A stretch of DNA of 64,000 nt. Source: Flavobacteriaceae bacterium. Lineage in GTDB: Bacteria; Bacteroidota; Bacteroidia; Flavobacteriales; Flavobacteriaceae. This document shows positions 26,785 through 35,550 of this stretch, piece by piece. The stretch's first letter is position 1, and every line of letters begins with the position of its first letter. The stretch spans positions 265,147 through 329,146 of the forward strand of contig SIHP01000004.1 in the NCBI GenBank assembly GCA_004762155.1, written 5' to 3'. The translations under genes were made by a program, and so were the position numbers. The notes below the pieces were generated by a model. That model saw only the letters and a program-made list of their open reading frames with translations, did not search any database and was not told the origin of the DNA.

Positions 26785-28065
26785 TTATTTTGTAGTATTA
26801 TATTTTTTAAAGATAACACAACCATTTACATCTCCAAAGCCAAAACTAGCTTTAGCAATTATATTTAAATTGGCATGTATCGTTTGTTTTGGTATCTTAT
26901 TTTTATCTATTAAAGCTTCAATTTCTGGATGTAAATCTTCACAATTTATATTCGGAAAAATAAAATTGTTTTTTAATTGAAGTACAGTCGCAACACTTTC
27001 TATGCTTCCAGCAGCTGCCAAACAATGACCAACCATTGATTTTAAAGAATTTATATACGGAAAATCAGTACCTTTTAATTGTAATGCTTCAGACCAATTT
27101 TTAATTTCAAAAGCATCTTTTGAAGTTGCTGTTAAATGACCATTTATCGCATCAATATCTGTAGCTTTTATTCCAGTATTTTTAATTGCATCTGTAATAC
27201 AACGCTTTACAGCTGTAGCATTTGGAGCTGTCATTGTTCCTCCATTTCGTTGTCCACCAGAATTTATAGTTCCTCCTAATACTTCAGCATAAATAGTAGC
27301 ATTTCTTTCCAATGCACTTTCTAAAGATTCCAAAACTAAAGCTCCAGCGCCACTTCCAGGAACAAAACCAGATGCTGACGCACTCATTGGTCTAGATCCT
27401 TTTTCTGGTGAATTATTATGCTTATACGTCATTACACGCATCGCATCAAATCCGCCCCAAAGATACGCGCCATCGTCACTACAACTACCAACTAACATAC
27501 GTTTTGCTTTTCCAGATTGAATTCTATCAAATCCCATTACAATAGCTTCCGTTCCTGTTGTACAAGCAGATGAATTTGTAGTAACCTGATTTCCTAAACC
27601 TAAAATACCGCCTAAATACGCACTAATTCCGCTTGCCATTGTTTGTACAACAACACTGCTTCCTAAGCGTTTAACTTTTTTATCATCGAGTTTATAAATA
27701 GCTTCTCTAAATTTTTCTACACCAGAAGTCCCCGTTCCAAAAACAGTTCCGCTATCAAAATCCAATTCACTTTTTTTATCAATAGTCAAACCAGCATCTT
27801 TCCAAGCATCCATTCCTGCGATACAGCCATATAGAATTCCAGAACTATTAAAATCGCGTAATTGTAGTGGCGTTAAATATTGTGCTTTCTTTTCTTCTGA
27901 AATAGTAGGGATTCCACCAATTGCACATGAAAAATTTAAATCAGCTAATTGCTGATGAAAAGTAATACCAGATTCGCCATTTTTTATGGCTTTTGTAAAT
28001 TCTTTTAAGCCAACTCCATTTGGAGCAACTACACCTAAACCTGTTATTACAACTCTTTTTTTCAT
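26785..28065 (-). CDS. Beta-ketoacyl-ACP synthase, FabF-like
   Basis: Condensing enzyme of 426 aa with the KAS I/II catalytic triad: Cys168 (TTNSSACTTGTEA), His310 (NGHLTATSKD) and His347 (SMVGHCLAAAGS), plus Lys342. The usual TxxD/E-E before the first His is changed (INGHLTAT instead of VNAHGTST), as seen in ketosynthases of pigment-type lipid pathways. It is the only ketosynthase of this type here, with one ACP and one dehydratase and no ketoreductase in the cluster, so it probably borrows FabG to build an acyl or enoyl starter for the type III PKS. Confidence 0.9.
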   Translation of the reverse strand: MKKRVVITGLGVVAPNGVGLKEFTKAIKNGESGITFHQQLADLNFSCAIGGIPTISEEKKAQYLTPLQLRDFNSSGILYGCIAGMDAWKDAGLTIDKKSELDFDSGTVFGTGTSGVEKFREAIYKLDDKKVKRLGSSVVVQTMASGISAYLGGILGLGNQVTTNSSACTTGTEAIVMGFDRIQSGKAKRMLVGSCSDDGAYLWGGFDAMRVMTYKHNNSPEKGSRPMSASASGFVPGSGAGALVLESLESALERNATIYAEVLGGTINSGGQRNGGTMTAPNATAVKRCITDAIKNTGIKATDIDAINGHLTATSKDAFEIKNWSEALQLKGTDFPYINSLKSMVGHCLAAAGSIESVATVLQLKNNFIFPNINCEDLHPEIEALIDKNKIPKQTIHANLNIIAKASFGFGDVNGCVIFKKYNTTK

Positions 28066-28085
28066 ACTTTTTATTCTAAAGAATG

Positions 28086-28532
28086 TTATTTGTTTGATGC
28101 TTGTAACATTCCTGAAATATAACCTCTACAAATTAAATCGCCGCTACTATTCAACATTTTAATTTTACATTTTAGTTTGTTAAATCTAAAATATTCTTTT
28201 TCAGAAATAACAACTACTTTTTCTTCAGGATAAACAGGAAGAAAAAAATCAATAGCATTAGATGTTAAAGCTATTTTAGGTTTTTTTTCTACAGAAATTT
28301 CATCTTTTAGTAAATAAATACCTAAACAAACAACACCAATTTGTGCCATAACTTCTGTTAAAATAACTCCTGGAGTTACAGGATTATCTTTAAAATGTCC
28401 TTTATAAAAATATTCGTCCTTTTTAAACGAATATAAACCTGTAATTCCGTTTTCGTTTATAGCTGTTAGTTCATCAACAAACAAAAAAGGATCTTGATAG
28501 GGCAGTAGTGCTATAATTTTTTCAGATGTCAT
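28086..28532 (-). CDS. 3-hydroxyacyl-ACP dehydratase, FabZ-like hotdog protein
   Basis: Hotdog-fold protein of 148 aa with the FabZ signature: LLPYQDPFLFVDEL at the start, YKGHFKDNPVTPGVILTEVMAQ in the middle (His46 and Glu60 as the catalytic pair). It would dehydrate 3-hydroxyacyl-ACP to the trans-2-enoyl form. It starts the second block of the cluster, after a 284-base gap holding two 45-base repeats, and is followed 20 bases later by the ketosynthase gene. Confidence 0.85.
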   Translation of the reverse strand: MTSEKIIALLPYQDPFLFVDELTAINENGITGLYSFKKDEYFYKGHFKDNPVTPGVILTEVMAQIGVVCLGIYLLKDEISVEKKPKIALTSNAIDFFLPVYPEEKVVVISEKEYFRFNKLKCKIKMLNSSGDLICRGYISGMLQASNK

Positions 28533-28684
28533 TTTTTAATTTTTATCATTAGGAAGCACAAAACAATCTTTAACTAATAAATTTAAAATTTTAATTGAAC
28601 TTAATAGGCAACAGATTGCTTCTTTCCGTTACTCTACAATCGTAATGACGATTTGTTAATTTGTAATTGAAATTGTCACATTTT

Positions 28685-28729
28685 AAAATTGATATATTAG
28701 ATTTCGACTTCGCTCAATCACCTAAAAAA
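28685..28729. repeat. 45-base direct repeat, copy 1
   Basis: Begins AAAATTGATATATTAG and contains TTTCGACTTCGCTCAATC; a second copy at 28772 differs at one position. It shares the TTTCGACTnnGCTCAA core seen at 8956-8973. Confidence 0.85.
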
Positions 28730-28771
28730 AACATGCTTTTTACAATTGAAATTTTTAGATTTTAATTTTTA

Positions 28772-28816
28772 AAAATTGATATATTAGATTTCGACTTTGC
28801 TCAATCACCTAAAAAA
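28772..28816. repeat. 45-base direct repeat, copy 2
   Basis: Differs from copy 1 by a single C to T change and directly abuts the stop codon of the type III PKS gene. The 42 bases between the copies are AT-rich with no visible gene. The tandem arrangement in the only sizeable gap of the cluster may reflect insertion of a mobile intergenic element and a local duplication. Confidence 0.85.
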
Positions 28817-29869
28817 TTACCATTCTAATAAAATACGTTGTGCAGAAAACCCAGGTCCAAAACTTAACATTAATCCTCTTTCTCCTTTAGACAATTGTTT
28901 GTCCATAAAACGCTCTAAAACATATAAAACAGTAGCGCTAGACATGTTTCCATATAATTTAAGCACTTCTTTAGTATCATTTATATTTTTACCTAAAACA
29001 CCAAACAAATCTTCCACTGTTTGTACTATTTTCTTTCCTCCAGGATGAAAAATTAAATGATTTATATCTTGAATCGTAAGTTCATTTCTTTCTAAAAAAG
29101 GATGAACAATTTTAGGAAAATGATTCGCAATAGTTTCTGGTACGGATTTATCAAGAATCATTTGTAAACCTGTATTTCTTAATTTAAAACCCATCATATG
29201 CGTTGCATCATAAAAATGATACATAGCTTCATCTATAATTTTTGGACCTTTTTCTTCATCGTAAGAAGATAAAATTACCGTAGCTGCTCCGTCACCAAAA
29301 ATAGCCGCACTTACAACATTTACCATAGAAAAATCCTCTAATTGAAACGTTGCAGTTGGAGATTCTACAGCAATAACAGCGGCTCTTTTATTAGGATTTG
29401 CAGCTAAAAAGTTTTTTGCATAAATAATACCAGAAACTCCTGCAGCACAGCCCATTTCTGTAACAGGTAAACGAACAATATCTTGTTTCATTTGTAAACT
29501 GTTTATTAAAAAAGCATCCAAAGAGGGAATCATAATTCCGGTGCAACTAACTGTAATAATGTAATCGATATCCGTTGGCTTTAAATCAGCTTTAGTTAAT
29601 GCTTTTTTTAAAGAGTTTTCGGCTAGTTTTATAGCTTCTTTAGTATAAATATCATTTTTTTCTTCAAATGACGTATTTAAAAAAACTTCATGTGCATCCA
29701 TAATAGAATAACGCCTGTCCACTCCAGCATTTTCAAAAAGCTTTATAACTTTACGTTGAAATCTTTCTTCTTGTCCCGCCATCCAAACTTTTAAATACGG
29801 TAGTATTTCTTGCGTAGTTCTGGTGTATTTAGGTAACTGTTTAGCTACTGATGTTATTTTTACGCTCAT
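28817..29869 (-). CDS. Type III polyketide synthase (chalcone synthase family)
   Basis: Homodimeric type III PKS of 350 aa that extends an acyl starter with malonyl-CoA and cyclises it. The catalytic triad is complete: Cys141 (TEMGCAAGVSG), His275 (LIFHPGGKK) and Asn308 (YGNMSSATVL); the C-terminal GFGPG loop appears as SFGPGFSAQ. The sequence is of the bacterial alkylresorcinol/alkylpyrone synthase kind rather than plant CHS. Its operon carries methyltransferase and FAD-oxidoreductase genes upstream, the same combination as the srsABC (PKS, methyltransferase, hydroxylase) phenolic-lipid pathway of Streptomyces. Product is probably a methylated alkylresorcinol, alkylpyrone or quinone-like lipid. 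Confidence 0.93.
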   Translation of the reverse strand: MSVKITSVAKQLPKYTRTTQEILPYLKVWMAGQEERFQRKVIKLFENAGVDRRYSIMDAHEVFLNTSFEEKNDIYTKEAIKLAENSLKKALTKADLKPTDIDYIITVSCTGIMIPSLDAFLINSLQMKQDIVRLPVTEMGCAAGVSGIIYAKNFLAANPNKRAAVIAVESPTATFQLEDFSMVNVVSAAIFGDGAATVILSSYDEEKGPKIIDEAMYHFYDATHMMGFKLRNTGLQMILDKSVPETIANHFPKIVHPFLERNELTIQDINHLIFHPGGKKIVQTVEDLFGVLGKNINDTKEVLKLYGNMSSATVLYVLERFMDKQLSKGERGLMLSFGPGFSAQRILLEW

Positions 29870-29882
29870 ATATATAGTGTAT

Positions 29883-29899
29883 AAACAGAAAAACTGTTT
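29883..29899. promoter_or_regulatory. Short inverted repeat between methyltransferase and PKS genes
   Basis: AAACAG/CTGTTT arms with a five-A loop in the 32-base gap just before the PKS start. It could be an operator or a hairpin affecting the PKS transcript. Arms are short, so it may be chance. Confidence 0.3.
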
Positions 29900-29901
29900 A
29901 A

Positions 29902-30612
29902 TTATACTTTAGTTTTTTTTAAAATCCATTGATAACGAAAAGCCCATTTCCAAGTAATTGTGCTTTTACAAGATAGTTTTTTAGCAAAATAATTTAAATC
30001 ATGTTTTTTAAATCCTCTTAAAATAGAAACTAATCCGTCATTTTTAACCATTGGGTTTTTAATAGTTAAACAGACTAATTTAAATAAATAATACGCCATT
30101 TTATGCCTATGCAAATCATTAATTACAATACCTAATTTTGCATTGTTAAGGCTGTTGGTTAATAAAATTTCTATCTCATTATTAGAAAAATGATGTAAAA
30201 ACAATGTACACAAAATGATATCACAAGATAACTCTTTAAAATCTGGAGATAAAACATCTAGTTGTTTATAATCTATTTCAGGATAATCAACAGATAAAGA
30301 CTTTGCATAATTAATCGTATGCAAATTAGCATCAATACCAATAAGTTTAAATTTATGTCCGTTTTTCTTTCCGTAATCTGCTATAATACGAAGTAAATCT
30401 CCGTTTCCACAGCCTAAATCAATAATTGTAATTGTGGTGTTTTTAGTTTGATTTTTAAGCAGTTTTTTTACACCATTTACGGTAACAGCATTTCCACCTA
30501 ATAAATGATTAATTTTGGCTATTTGATTTAGTGTTTTGGTTAGAGTTTCACCAGTCATTTCAAAATCATCCATGATTTCAATTTCCTTACTTCTGTAGCT
30601 TGTATCTATCAT
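29902..30612 (-). CDS. SAM-dependent methyltransferase, PKS cluster copy 2
   Basis: Class I methyltransferase of 236 aa. Motif I is IIDLGCGNGDLL, then LIGIDANLHTINYA and CDIILCTLFLHHF. Paralogous to the enzyme at 24796-25494. It overlaps the FAD-oxidoreductase gene upstream by four bases and precedes the PKS gene by 32. In characterised bacterial type III PKS operons (Bacillus bpsAB, Streptomyces srsAB) the adjacent methyltransferase O-methylates the pyrone or resorcinol; the same is likely here. Confidence 0.87.
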   Translation of the reverse strand: MIDTSYRSKEIEIMDDFEMTGETLTKTLNQIAKINHLLGGNAVTVNGVKKLLKNQTKNTTITIIDLGCGNGDLLRIIADYGKKNGHKFKLIGIDANLHTINYAKSLSVDYPEIDYKQLDVLSPDFKELSCDIILCTLFLHHFSNNEIEILLTNSLNNAKLGIVINDLHRHKMAYYLFKLVCLTIKNPMVKNDGLVSILRGFKKHDLNYFAKKLSCKSTITWKWAFRYQWILKKTKV

Positions 30613-31748
30613 TTCATTGGTTTCATAGGTTTACCATGTGTTTTTTTTATAATAAGAGGTAAAATCCAAGGAAATAGCTTTAAGCCAAACATCATTATTT
30701 CAGAGAAATAATTCATTCTAAATAAAGCTGCTAATCGTCTTCCGAATTTTAATCTATTTTTAAATTCACTATTCCATTCTTTAGTATATTGTTTTTCTAA
30801 TATTGCTCTAGAAGTAATTTTAGTATTAAAATACTGTACAAGTAAGTTTGATGCTATTTGCGCAGAACGTATGCCCATTGCCATTCCATTTCCGCAAAGC
30901 GGATGAATCATTCCAGCAGTATCACCACACATTATAATATGTTCTTCTACTGGTTTTTTAGGTGAAAATGAAATTTGACTTATAGATAACGGTTTATCAA
31001 AAACAAGTTGAGCGTTTTCTAAAATCTTTTTTAAATGATTGTTTTTGTACAACACTTTCTCTTGAAAATCCTCAATATTTTTAAATTTTTTAAATGCTGA
31101 AAAACTGGATATATAACAAATATTTAAATGATCGTTTTCTACTTTAGAAACTCCGCAATAACCTCCTTTAAAATTATGTAAGGATACAAGATCTTCAGAA
31201 AAACTACCTTTATAATGTGCTTTAACAGCTAAAAAAGGAGCGGTTTTCTTTGTAAATTCTCTGTTTAATTTAATATCAATATTAGAGCGTTTTCCGTAAG
31301 CTCCCATAACCATTGCAGCAGTATAATTTTGATTCTTTTTTGTTGTTACTGTAAATATATCTTCTTTAAAATGAATATTTACAACAGTGTCTTCTATAAT
31401 GGTAACACCATTTGCAATGGCTTTTTTAGCCAATTCAAAATCCAACGTATAACGGCTAATACCAAAACCACCAAGTGGTAATTTGGTTTCTATAGGTTTA
31501 TTTTTAGGCGTAGTTAATGCAAATTTTGTGATTTCTTTTGCTTGTAAAGCAATAGGATCAAAATCTAACGAATGTAAGTAGGGTAGTACTTCGTTTGAAA
31601 TATATTCACCACAAACTTTATGCTTTGGATAGCTGTTTTTTTCAATAACTACAACAGAAATTCCTTTTTTAGAAAGATGTAAAGCACTTACTAAACCTGT
31701 TAATCCACCACCAATAATTATAACATTATTTTTTAGCAACGTAAACAA
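30609..31748 (-). CDS. FAD-dependent oxidoreductase, geranylgeranyl-reductase/hydroxylase family
   Basis: Flavoprotein of about 379 aa. Dinucleotide motif IIGGGLTGLVSALHLSKKG near the N-terminus with the acidic VVIEK strand end, the family's KVCGEYIS segment, and the second FAD motif CGDTAGMIHPLCGNGMAMG. Relatives include geranylgeranyl reductases and aromatic hydroxylases. By analogy with SrsC it may hydroxylate a resorcinol ring, or reduce polyprenyl/acyl double bonds. No ATG is available near the beginning; TTG at 31748 or TTG at 31739 is likely, overlapping the YceI stop by 23 or 14 bases. Confidence 0.85.
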   Translation of the reverse strand: MFTLLKNNVIIIGGGLTGLVSALHLSKKGISVVVIEKNSYPKHKVCGEYISNEVLPYLHSLDFDPIALQAKEITKFALTTPKNKPIETKLPLGGFGISRYTLDFELAKKAIANGVTIIEDTVVNIHFKEDIFTVTTKKNQNYTAAMVMGAYGKRSNIDIKLNREFTKKTAPFLAVKAHYKGSFSEDLVSLHNFKGGYCGVSKVENDHLNICYISSFSAFKKFKNIEDFQEKVLYKNNHLKKILENAQLVFDKPLSISQISFSPKKPVEEHIIMCGDTAGMIHPLCGNGMAMGIRSAQIASNLLVQYFNTKITSRAILEKQYTKEWNSEFKNRLKFGRRLAALFRMNYFSEIMMFGLKLFPWILPLIIKKTHGKPMKPMK

Positions 31749-32262
31749 CTTTTATTTTTACATCATCAGACATTACCCAGCTACTTTTCCCTACAGTATA
31801 ATCTCTTCTATTAATTTCAAAATCAGCATTAATTGTTATTTCACTATCTTTTTCAATAACAGTTAAAGGAATAGTAATCGTTTTTGTGGTTGCTTTTACA
31901 GTTAAATCGGCAGTAAGCGTGAAGTTATTTTCAGAAACAAGTTTTATACTTTTTGATGTTAGCGTAATTTTTGGATACTTAACAACATCAAAATATTTAT
32001 CTTCAGATAAGCTTTTATTTCTACTTTTATTATTCGTATCAATAGTATTTACATCAATACTAGCGTTTAAAAAACTTTTGGTTAGATCTTTTGTATTAAA
32101 GTTACTTTTTATTGTTACACCTGAAAAACTACCATTAACATAAGATCCAAAATTTTTAATTTTAAAAGTAATTTTTGTTTTTGAATTGTCTTGAACTAAT
32201 TCTTGTGCACAAAAAAACGACACATTAAAAAGAAATAATGTAAATAAGATTAGCTGTTTCAT
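31726..32262 (-). CDS. YceI-family periplasmic lipid-binding protein
   Basis: Protein of 178 aa with a signal peptide (LILFTLFLFNVSFFCAQ) and the YceI lipocalin-like body (NSKTKITFKIKNFGSYVNGSFSGV ... DKYFDVVKYPKITLTS ... INADFEINRRDYTVG). YceI proteins hold isoprenoid or amphiphilic molecules in a barrel. Its overlap with the flavoprotein gene ties it to the PKS cluster, where it could carry the lipid product or an intermediate through the periplasm. Confidence 0.88.
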   Translation of the reverse strand: MKQLILFTLFLFNVSFFCAQELVQDNSKTKITFKIKNFGSYVNGSFSGVTIKSNFNTKDLTKSFLNASIDVNTIDTNNKSRNKSLSEDKYFDVVKYPKITLTSKSIKLVSENNFTLTADLTVKATTKTITIPLTVIEKDSEITINADFEINRRDYTVGKSSWVMSDDVKIKVVYVAKK

Positions 32263-32373
32263 TATAGTAGTTTTTTAATTCTACATAAAAGAACGCACAA
32301 CTATATTAAATACTCTTAATTATATGTTAAAATACATTTTATAAAGAGGATAAATAAACTCTAAAATTATTAA

Positions 32374-33144
32374 TTATTGCTTGACAGGAATCTTTTTTAA
32401 TTGAATACAACCTACAAAATCTAAAAACTTCATAATTAAGTATGTAATATCAATTTCATGCCATTTTACACCAAAATTAGGACTACTAGCGTGTTTATGA
32501 TGATTGTTATGATAACCTTCGCCCATCATTAAAAAATCGAAATGAAATAAGTTTTTACTCGTGTTTTTCATTTTAAAATTCACATAACCATAAATATGTC
32601 CAAACCAATTAATAATAACACCATGAATTGGAGCCATTAATAATGCAACAGGTAATAACAACCATTGCCAAAGTGCTGTTGTGAAATAAGAGAAAAATAA
32701 AATATAAAAACCTATCCAAAGTAATCTAGAAAAACGAGAACTTGCAAAAGCATCAAATTTCTTCCATTGCGGAACATTTTTAGTAAAACGTTCATCAACG
32801 TTAATTCGTTGTTGGTTAATATCTTGATAAATTGTTTTTGTTTTCCACATCATAGCAAATAAATTAGCATCATAAGCAGGAGAATGCGGATCTTTTTCAG
32901 TGTCTGTATAAGCATGATGCATTCTATGCATAATTCCGTATCCGTAGGCACTTAAATAACTTGAACCTTGAAAAAACCAAGTTAGTATAAAAGTAATACG
33001 CTCCATTGTTTTAGACATTGTAAAAACTTGATGTGCGGCATAACGATGTAAAAAGAAAGATTGAAAAAACAAACCTCCATACCAAAGCGCCAAAACAAAA
33101 ATAATTATAATCATTCTTTTTTTTGGAGACAAAGGTAATTTCAT
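32374..33144 (-). CDS. Acyl-CoA/acyl-lipid fatty acid desaturase
   Basis: Membrane di-iron desaturase of 256 aa with the three His boxes: HRYAAH (33-38), HRMHH (73-77) and a third of the form YHNNHH near 215. Four hydrophobic helices flank them. It would introduce a double bond (delta-9 type) into a fatty acyl chain. It lies between the regulator gene and the YceI gene with 110 bases before the latter, so it may belong to the cluster as a supplier of an unsaturated starter or be an adjacent housekeeping gene. Confidence 0.9.
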   Translation of the reverse strand: MKLPLSPKKRMIIIIFVLALWYGGLFFQSFFLHRYAAHQVFTMSKTMERITFILTWFFQGSSYLSAYGYGIMHRMHHAYTDTEKDPHSPAYDANLFAMMWKTKTIYQDINQQRINVDERFTKNVPQWKKFDAFASSRFSRLLWIGFYILFFSYFTTALWQWLLLPVALLMAPIHGVIINWFGHIYGYVNFKMKNTSKNLFHFDFLMMGEGYHNNHHKHASSPNFGVKWHEIDITYLIMKFLDFVGCIQLKKIPVKQ

Positions 33145-33174
33145 AAGCTGATTGAAACAATGAACCTAGATCAA

Positions 33175-33744
33175 TTAAACACGTTTTCTAATACGACTTA
33201 AAGCTTGTGCGGTAACACCAATGTAAGAGCTAATATATTTTAAGGGAATCACTTTTAAAAGTTCAGGACGTTCTTTAAATAACTTTACATAACGTTCTTC
33301 AGCAGAAAGGTTTAATAAATTTTGTTCTCGTTTAGATTTTATTAAAAACAAACGTTCTGCAGTTAATCTTCCTATAAGATTTCCAATTAATGTAGTTTTA
33401 TAAACTTCTTGTAAATCATTATAAGTAATACTCAAAACAGTCGTTTCTGTAAGTGCTTGTAATTGATAAGCAGAAGGTTTTTGTGTTAAAAACGAATCAT
33501 ATGCACTTATAAATTGATCTTTAAAGCTAAATCCAAATGTAATTTCTTTTTCTGGGTTTTCTTTCGGAATGAATAAACGAACGACACCGGTTTCAATAAA
33601 AGAAATATGATTTTCAATTTCATTAACTTTAAAAAAAACAGCTTTTTTAGGAATTGTATGGCGTTTTAGTTTTGAAGTAAAAAAGTCCCAGTCTGATTTA
33701 GATATGGTAGCAATTTGATCTAAGTAAGCTTTTATCTGTTGCAA
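33175..33744 (-). CDS. Crp/Fnr-family transcriptional regulator
   Basis: Regulator of 189 aa. The N-terminal cyclic-nucleotide-binding-type jelly roll (about 1-120) contains VFFKVNEIENHISFIETGVVRLF and a linking helix RLFLIKSKREQNLLNLSAEERY. The C-terminal HTH is short (KYISSYIGVTAQALSRIRKRV). No Fnr-type Cys cluster is seen, and the cNMP-binding Arg/Glu signature is not conserved, as is usual for Bacteroidetes members. A -7 element at 33772-33779 fits this start. It may control the desaturase directly downstream and perhaps the PKS cluster. Confidence 0.87.
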   Translation of the reverse strand: MQQIKAYLDQIATISKSDWDFFTSKLKRHTIPKKAVFFKVNEIENHISFIETGVVRLFIPKENPEKEITFGFSFKDQFISAYDSFLTQKPSAYQLQALTETTVLSITYNDLQEVYKTTLIGNLIGRLTAERLFLIKSKREQNLLNLSAEERYVKLFKERPELLKVIPLKYISSYIGVTAQALSRIRKRV

Positions 33745-33771
33745 GTCTTTTGGGGTATTTATTAACGTTTA

Positions 33772-33779
33772 CAAAGATA
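33772..33779 (-). promoter_or_regulatory. -7 promoter element of the Crp/Fnr gene (TATCTTTG)
   Basis: Exact TAnnTTTG on the minus strand, 27 bases before the start codon; identical octamer to the elements at 5218 and 63949. No good -33 element is visible. Confidence 0.55.
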
Positions 33780-33892
33780 ACGATTCAAACAGCTGAGAAT
33801 TATAGATTTTAAAAAAGTTTAGGATTTATTTTAATTCTCTAATTTATAAATAAAACAATAAGACTTTTAATTTAATACAATAAAAGTGTGGT

Positions 33893-33900
33893 TATATTTG
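33893..33900 (+). promoter_or_regulatory. -7 promoter element of the SDR gene (TATATTTG)
   Basis: Exact TAnnTTTG, 27 bases before the ATG at 33928. Divergent with the regulator's promoter across about 115 bases. Confidence 0.55.
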
Positions 33901-33927
33901 CCAAAAATATAGTTAGTTGTATAATTT

Positions 33928-35463
33928 ATGAGTAAAAACAATCTTAATACAGAAATAGAATCTTGTATTGCTACTTTACAAAAGTTATTGGATGATACCA
34001 ATCAGCTTTTTGAAATACCAGAATCACAAAGAGTAGCACTATTTAAGGTTGCAGGAGCATTAACAAGACCAAATCGTGATGAATTTCAACGCAGAAGAAA
34101 AGATGCAAAGAGAGCAGCGAAGCGTAAAAAAATAGAACGAGAAAAACACGCTAGAAAAGAAACAGGGATACGATTGGCAAGAGAAGCTTCTGTTTTTGAA
34201 GCTCCTAAATTATTAGCTGCAGCTGCTATACCAGATAAAGAATTGGTATTGGAATCTCCTAGAAATTGTTATGTATGTAAAACGGAATTCACCAAACTAC
34301 ATCATTTTTATGACACGATGTGTACTGAATGTGGTGATTTAAATTATGCAAAACGTTTTCAAACTACAGATTTAAAAGATCAGGTAGCTGTAATTACAGG
34401 TTCTCGTTTAAAAATAGGGTATCATATTACTTTAATGTTATTACGTTCTGGAGCAACCGTTGTTGCAACAACACGTTTTCCTGCAGATTCTGCTATTCGA
34501 TTTGCTAAAGAAGAAGATTATAAAGACTGGAGTGATCGTTTGCATATTCACGGACTTGATTTACGCCATATACCAAGTGTAGAGATTTTTTGTAATTATA
34601 TAGAGCAAAAATACGATCGTTTAGATATTTTAATAAATAATGCCGCGCAAACCGTAAGAAGGCCATCTGGTTTTTACTTCCATTTAATGGAAAATGAAAA
34701 ATTACCCGTGGATAAACTTCCAAAACTGGCACAAAAACTTTTAAATGATCATACAGGTTGTTTAGAAGAATTATCTAGTTTAAGTGTTGGGCCATCAAAA
34801 ACAGATAAAAATAATGTATTACCAGTAACTTGGCACGGACCAGAGCCTGGTATTGGATTGCGTAATTCAGCTGAATTATCTCAAATTCCATATAGTTTTG
34901 ACAATTCTTTACAAACAGCTGAAGTTTTTCCTGAAGGGGAATTAGATGCCGATTTACAACAAGTTGATTTAAGGAAAACTAACAGTTGGCGTTTAAAATT
35001 AGGTGAAATTGAAACTACTGAAATGGTAGAAGTACAATTAGTTAATGCTGTAGCACCTTTTGTGTTGTGTAATCGTTTATCTCAATTAATGATGAAAGAA
35101 AATACAGGTAAAAAACACATTATTAATGTATCCGCAATGGAAGGAAAGTTTCATCGCTTTAAAAAAGAAGACAGACATCCGCATACAAATATGGCTAAAG
35201 CTGCTTTAAACATGTTAACTCATACTTCTGCCGCAACCTTTGCAAAGTCTGGTATTTATATGAATGCTGTAGATACCGGTTGGGTTACAGATGAAGATCC
35301 TGCTGAATTATCTAAAAAGAAAGTAGAAGTTCATGATTTTCAACCTCCTTTAGATATTGTTGATGGAGCTGCAAGAGTTATGGATCCGTTAATTGATGGA
35401 ATAAATACGGGTAAACACTGGTGTGGGAAATTTTTAAAAGATTATTTTCCTATTGATTGGTAA
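33928..35463 (+). CDS. Unusual SDR-type oxidoreductase with zinc ribbon and basic N-terminal helix
   Basis: Protein of 511 aa. Residues 50-85 form a highly basic helix ([23 protein letters not shown]). Residues 114-135 form a CxxC...CxxC zinc ribbon (Cys114, 117, 132, 135). From about 150 onward there is a Rossmann SDR domain: TGSRLKIG (157-164, with Lys in place of the middle Gly), LDILINNAA and INVSAMEG (Ser402). The catalytic YxxxK is replaced by Thr420-Asn-Met-Ala-Lys424, so the general-acid Tyr is missing. A 90-residue insertion separates NNAA from the catalytic part. Such long SDRs occur in Bacteroidetes; the altered active site and nucleic-acid-binding-like N-terminus suggest a non-classical role. 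Single-gene unit. Confidence 0.82.
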   Translation: MSKNNLNTEIESCIATLQKLLDDTNQLFEIPESQRVALFKVAGALTRPNRDEFQRRRKDAKRAAKRKKIEREKHARKETGIRLAREASVFEAPKLLAAAAIPDKELVLESPRNCYVCKTEFTKLHHFYDTMCTECGDLNYAKRFQTTDLKDQVAVITGSRLKIGYHITLMLLRSGATVVATTRFPADSAIRFAKEEDYKDWSDRLHIHGLDLRHIPSVEIFCNYIEQKYDRLDILINNAAQTVRRPSGFYFHLMENEKLPVDKLPKLAQKLLNDHTGCLEELSSLSVGPSKTDKNNVLPVTWHGPEPGIGLRNSAELSQIPYSFDNSLQTAEVFPEGELDADLQQVDLRKTNSWRLKLGEIETTEMVEVQLVNAVAPFVLCNRLSQLMMKENTGKKHIINVSAMEGKFHRFKKEDRHPHTNMAKAALNMLTHTSAATFAKSGIYMNAVDTGWVTDEDPAELSKKKVEVHDFQPPLDIVDGAARVMDPLIDGINTGKHWCGKFLKDYFPIDW

Positions 35464-35518
35464 TATTTTTTCAATACAATAAACTTAAAATATTATTTAA
35501 TAGTTTTTTTGAATTTAC

Positions 35519-35550
35519 AAGATGTTATTATTTAAATAACATCTTTTTTT
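35519..35550 (+). terminator. Terminator after the SDR gene
   Basis: Eleven-base perfect arms AAGATGTTATT (35519-35529) and AATAACATCTT (35535-35545), five-base loop, eight-T tract. Confidence 0.88.

Noticed and set aside
28533..28816. CRISPR-like repeat pair
   Set aside because: Only two 45-base copies, no further repeats, no cas genes; a duplicated intergenic element is the better explanation.
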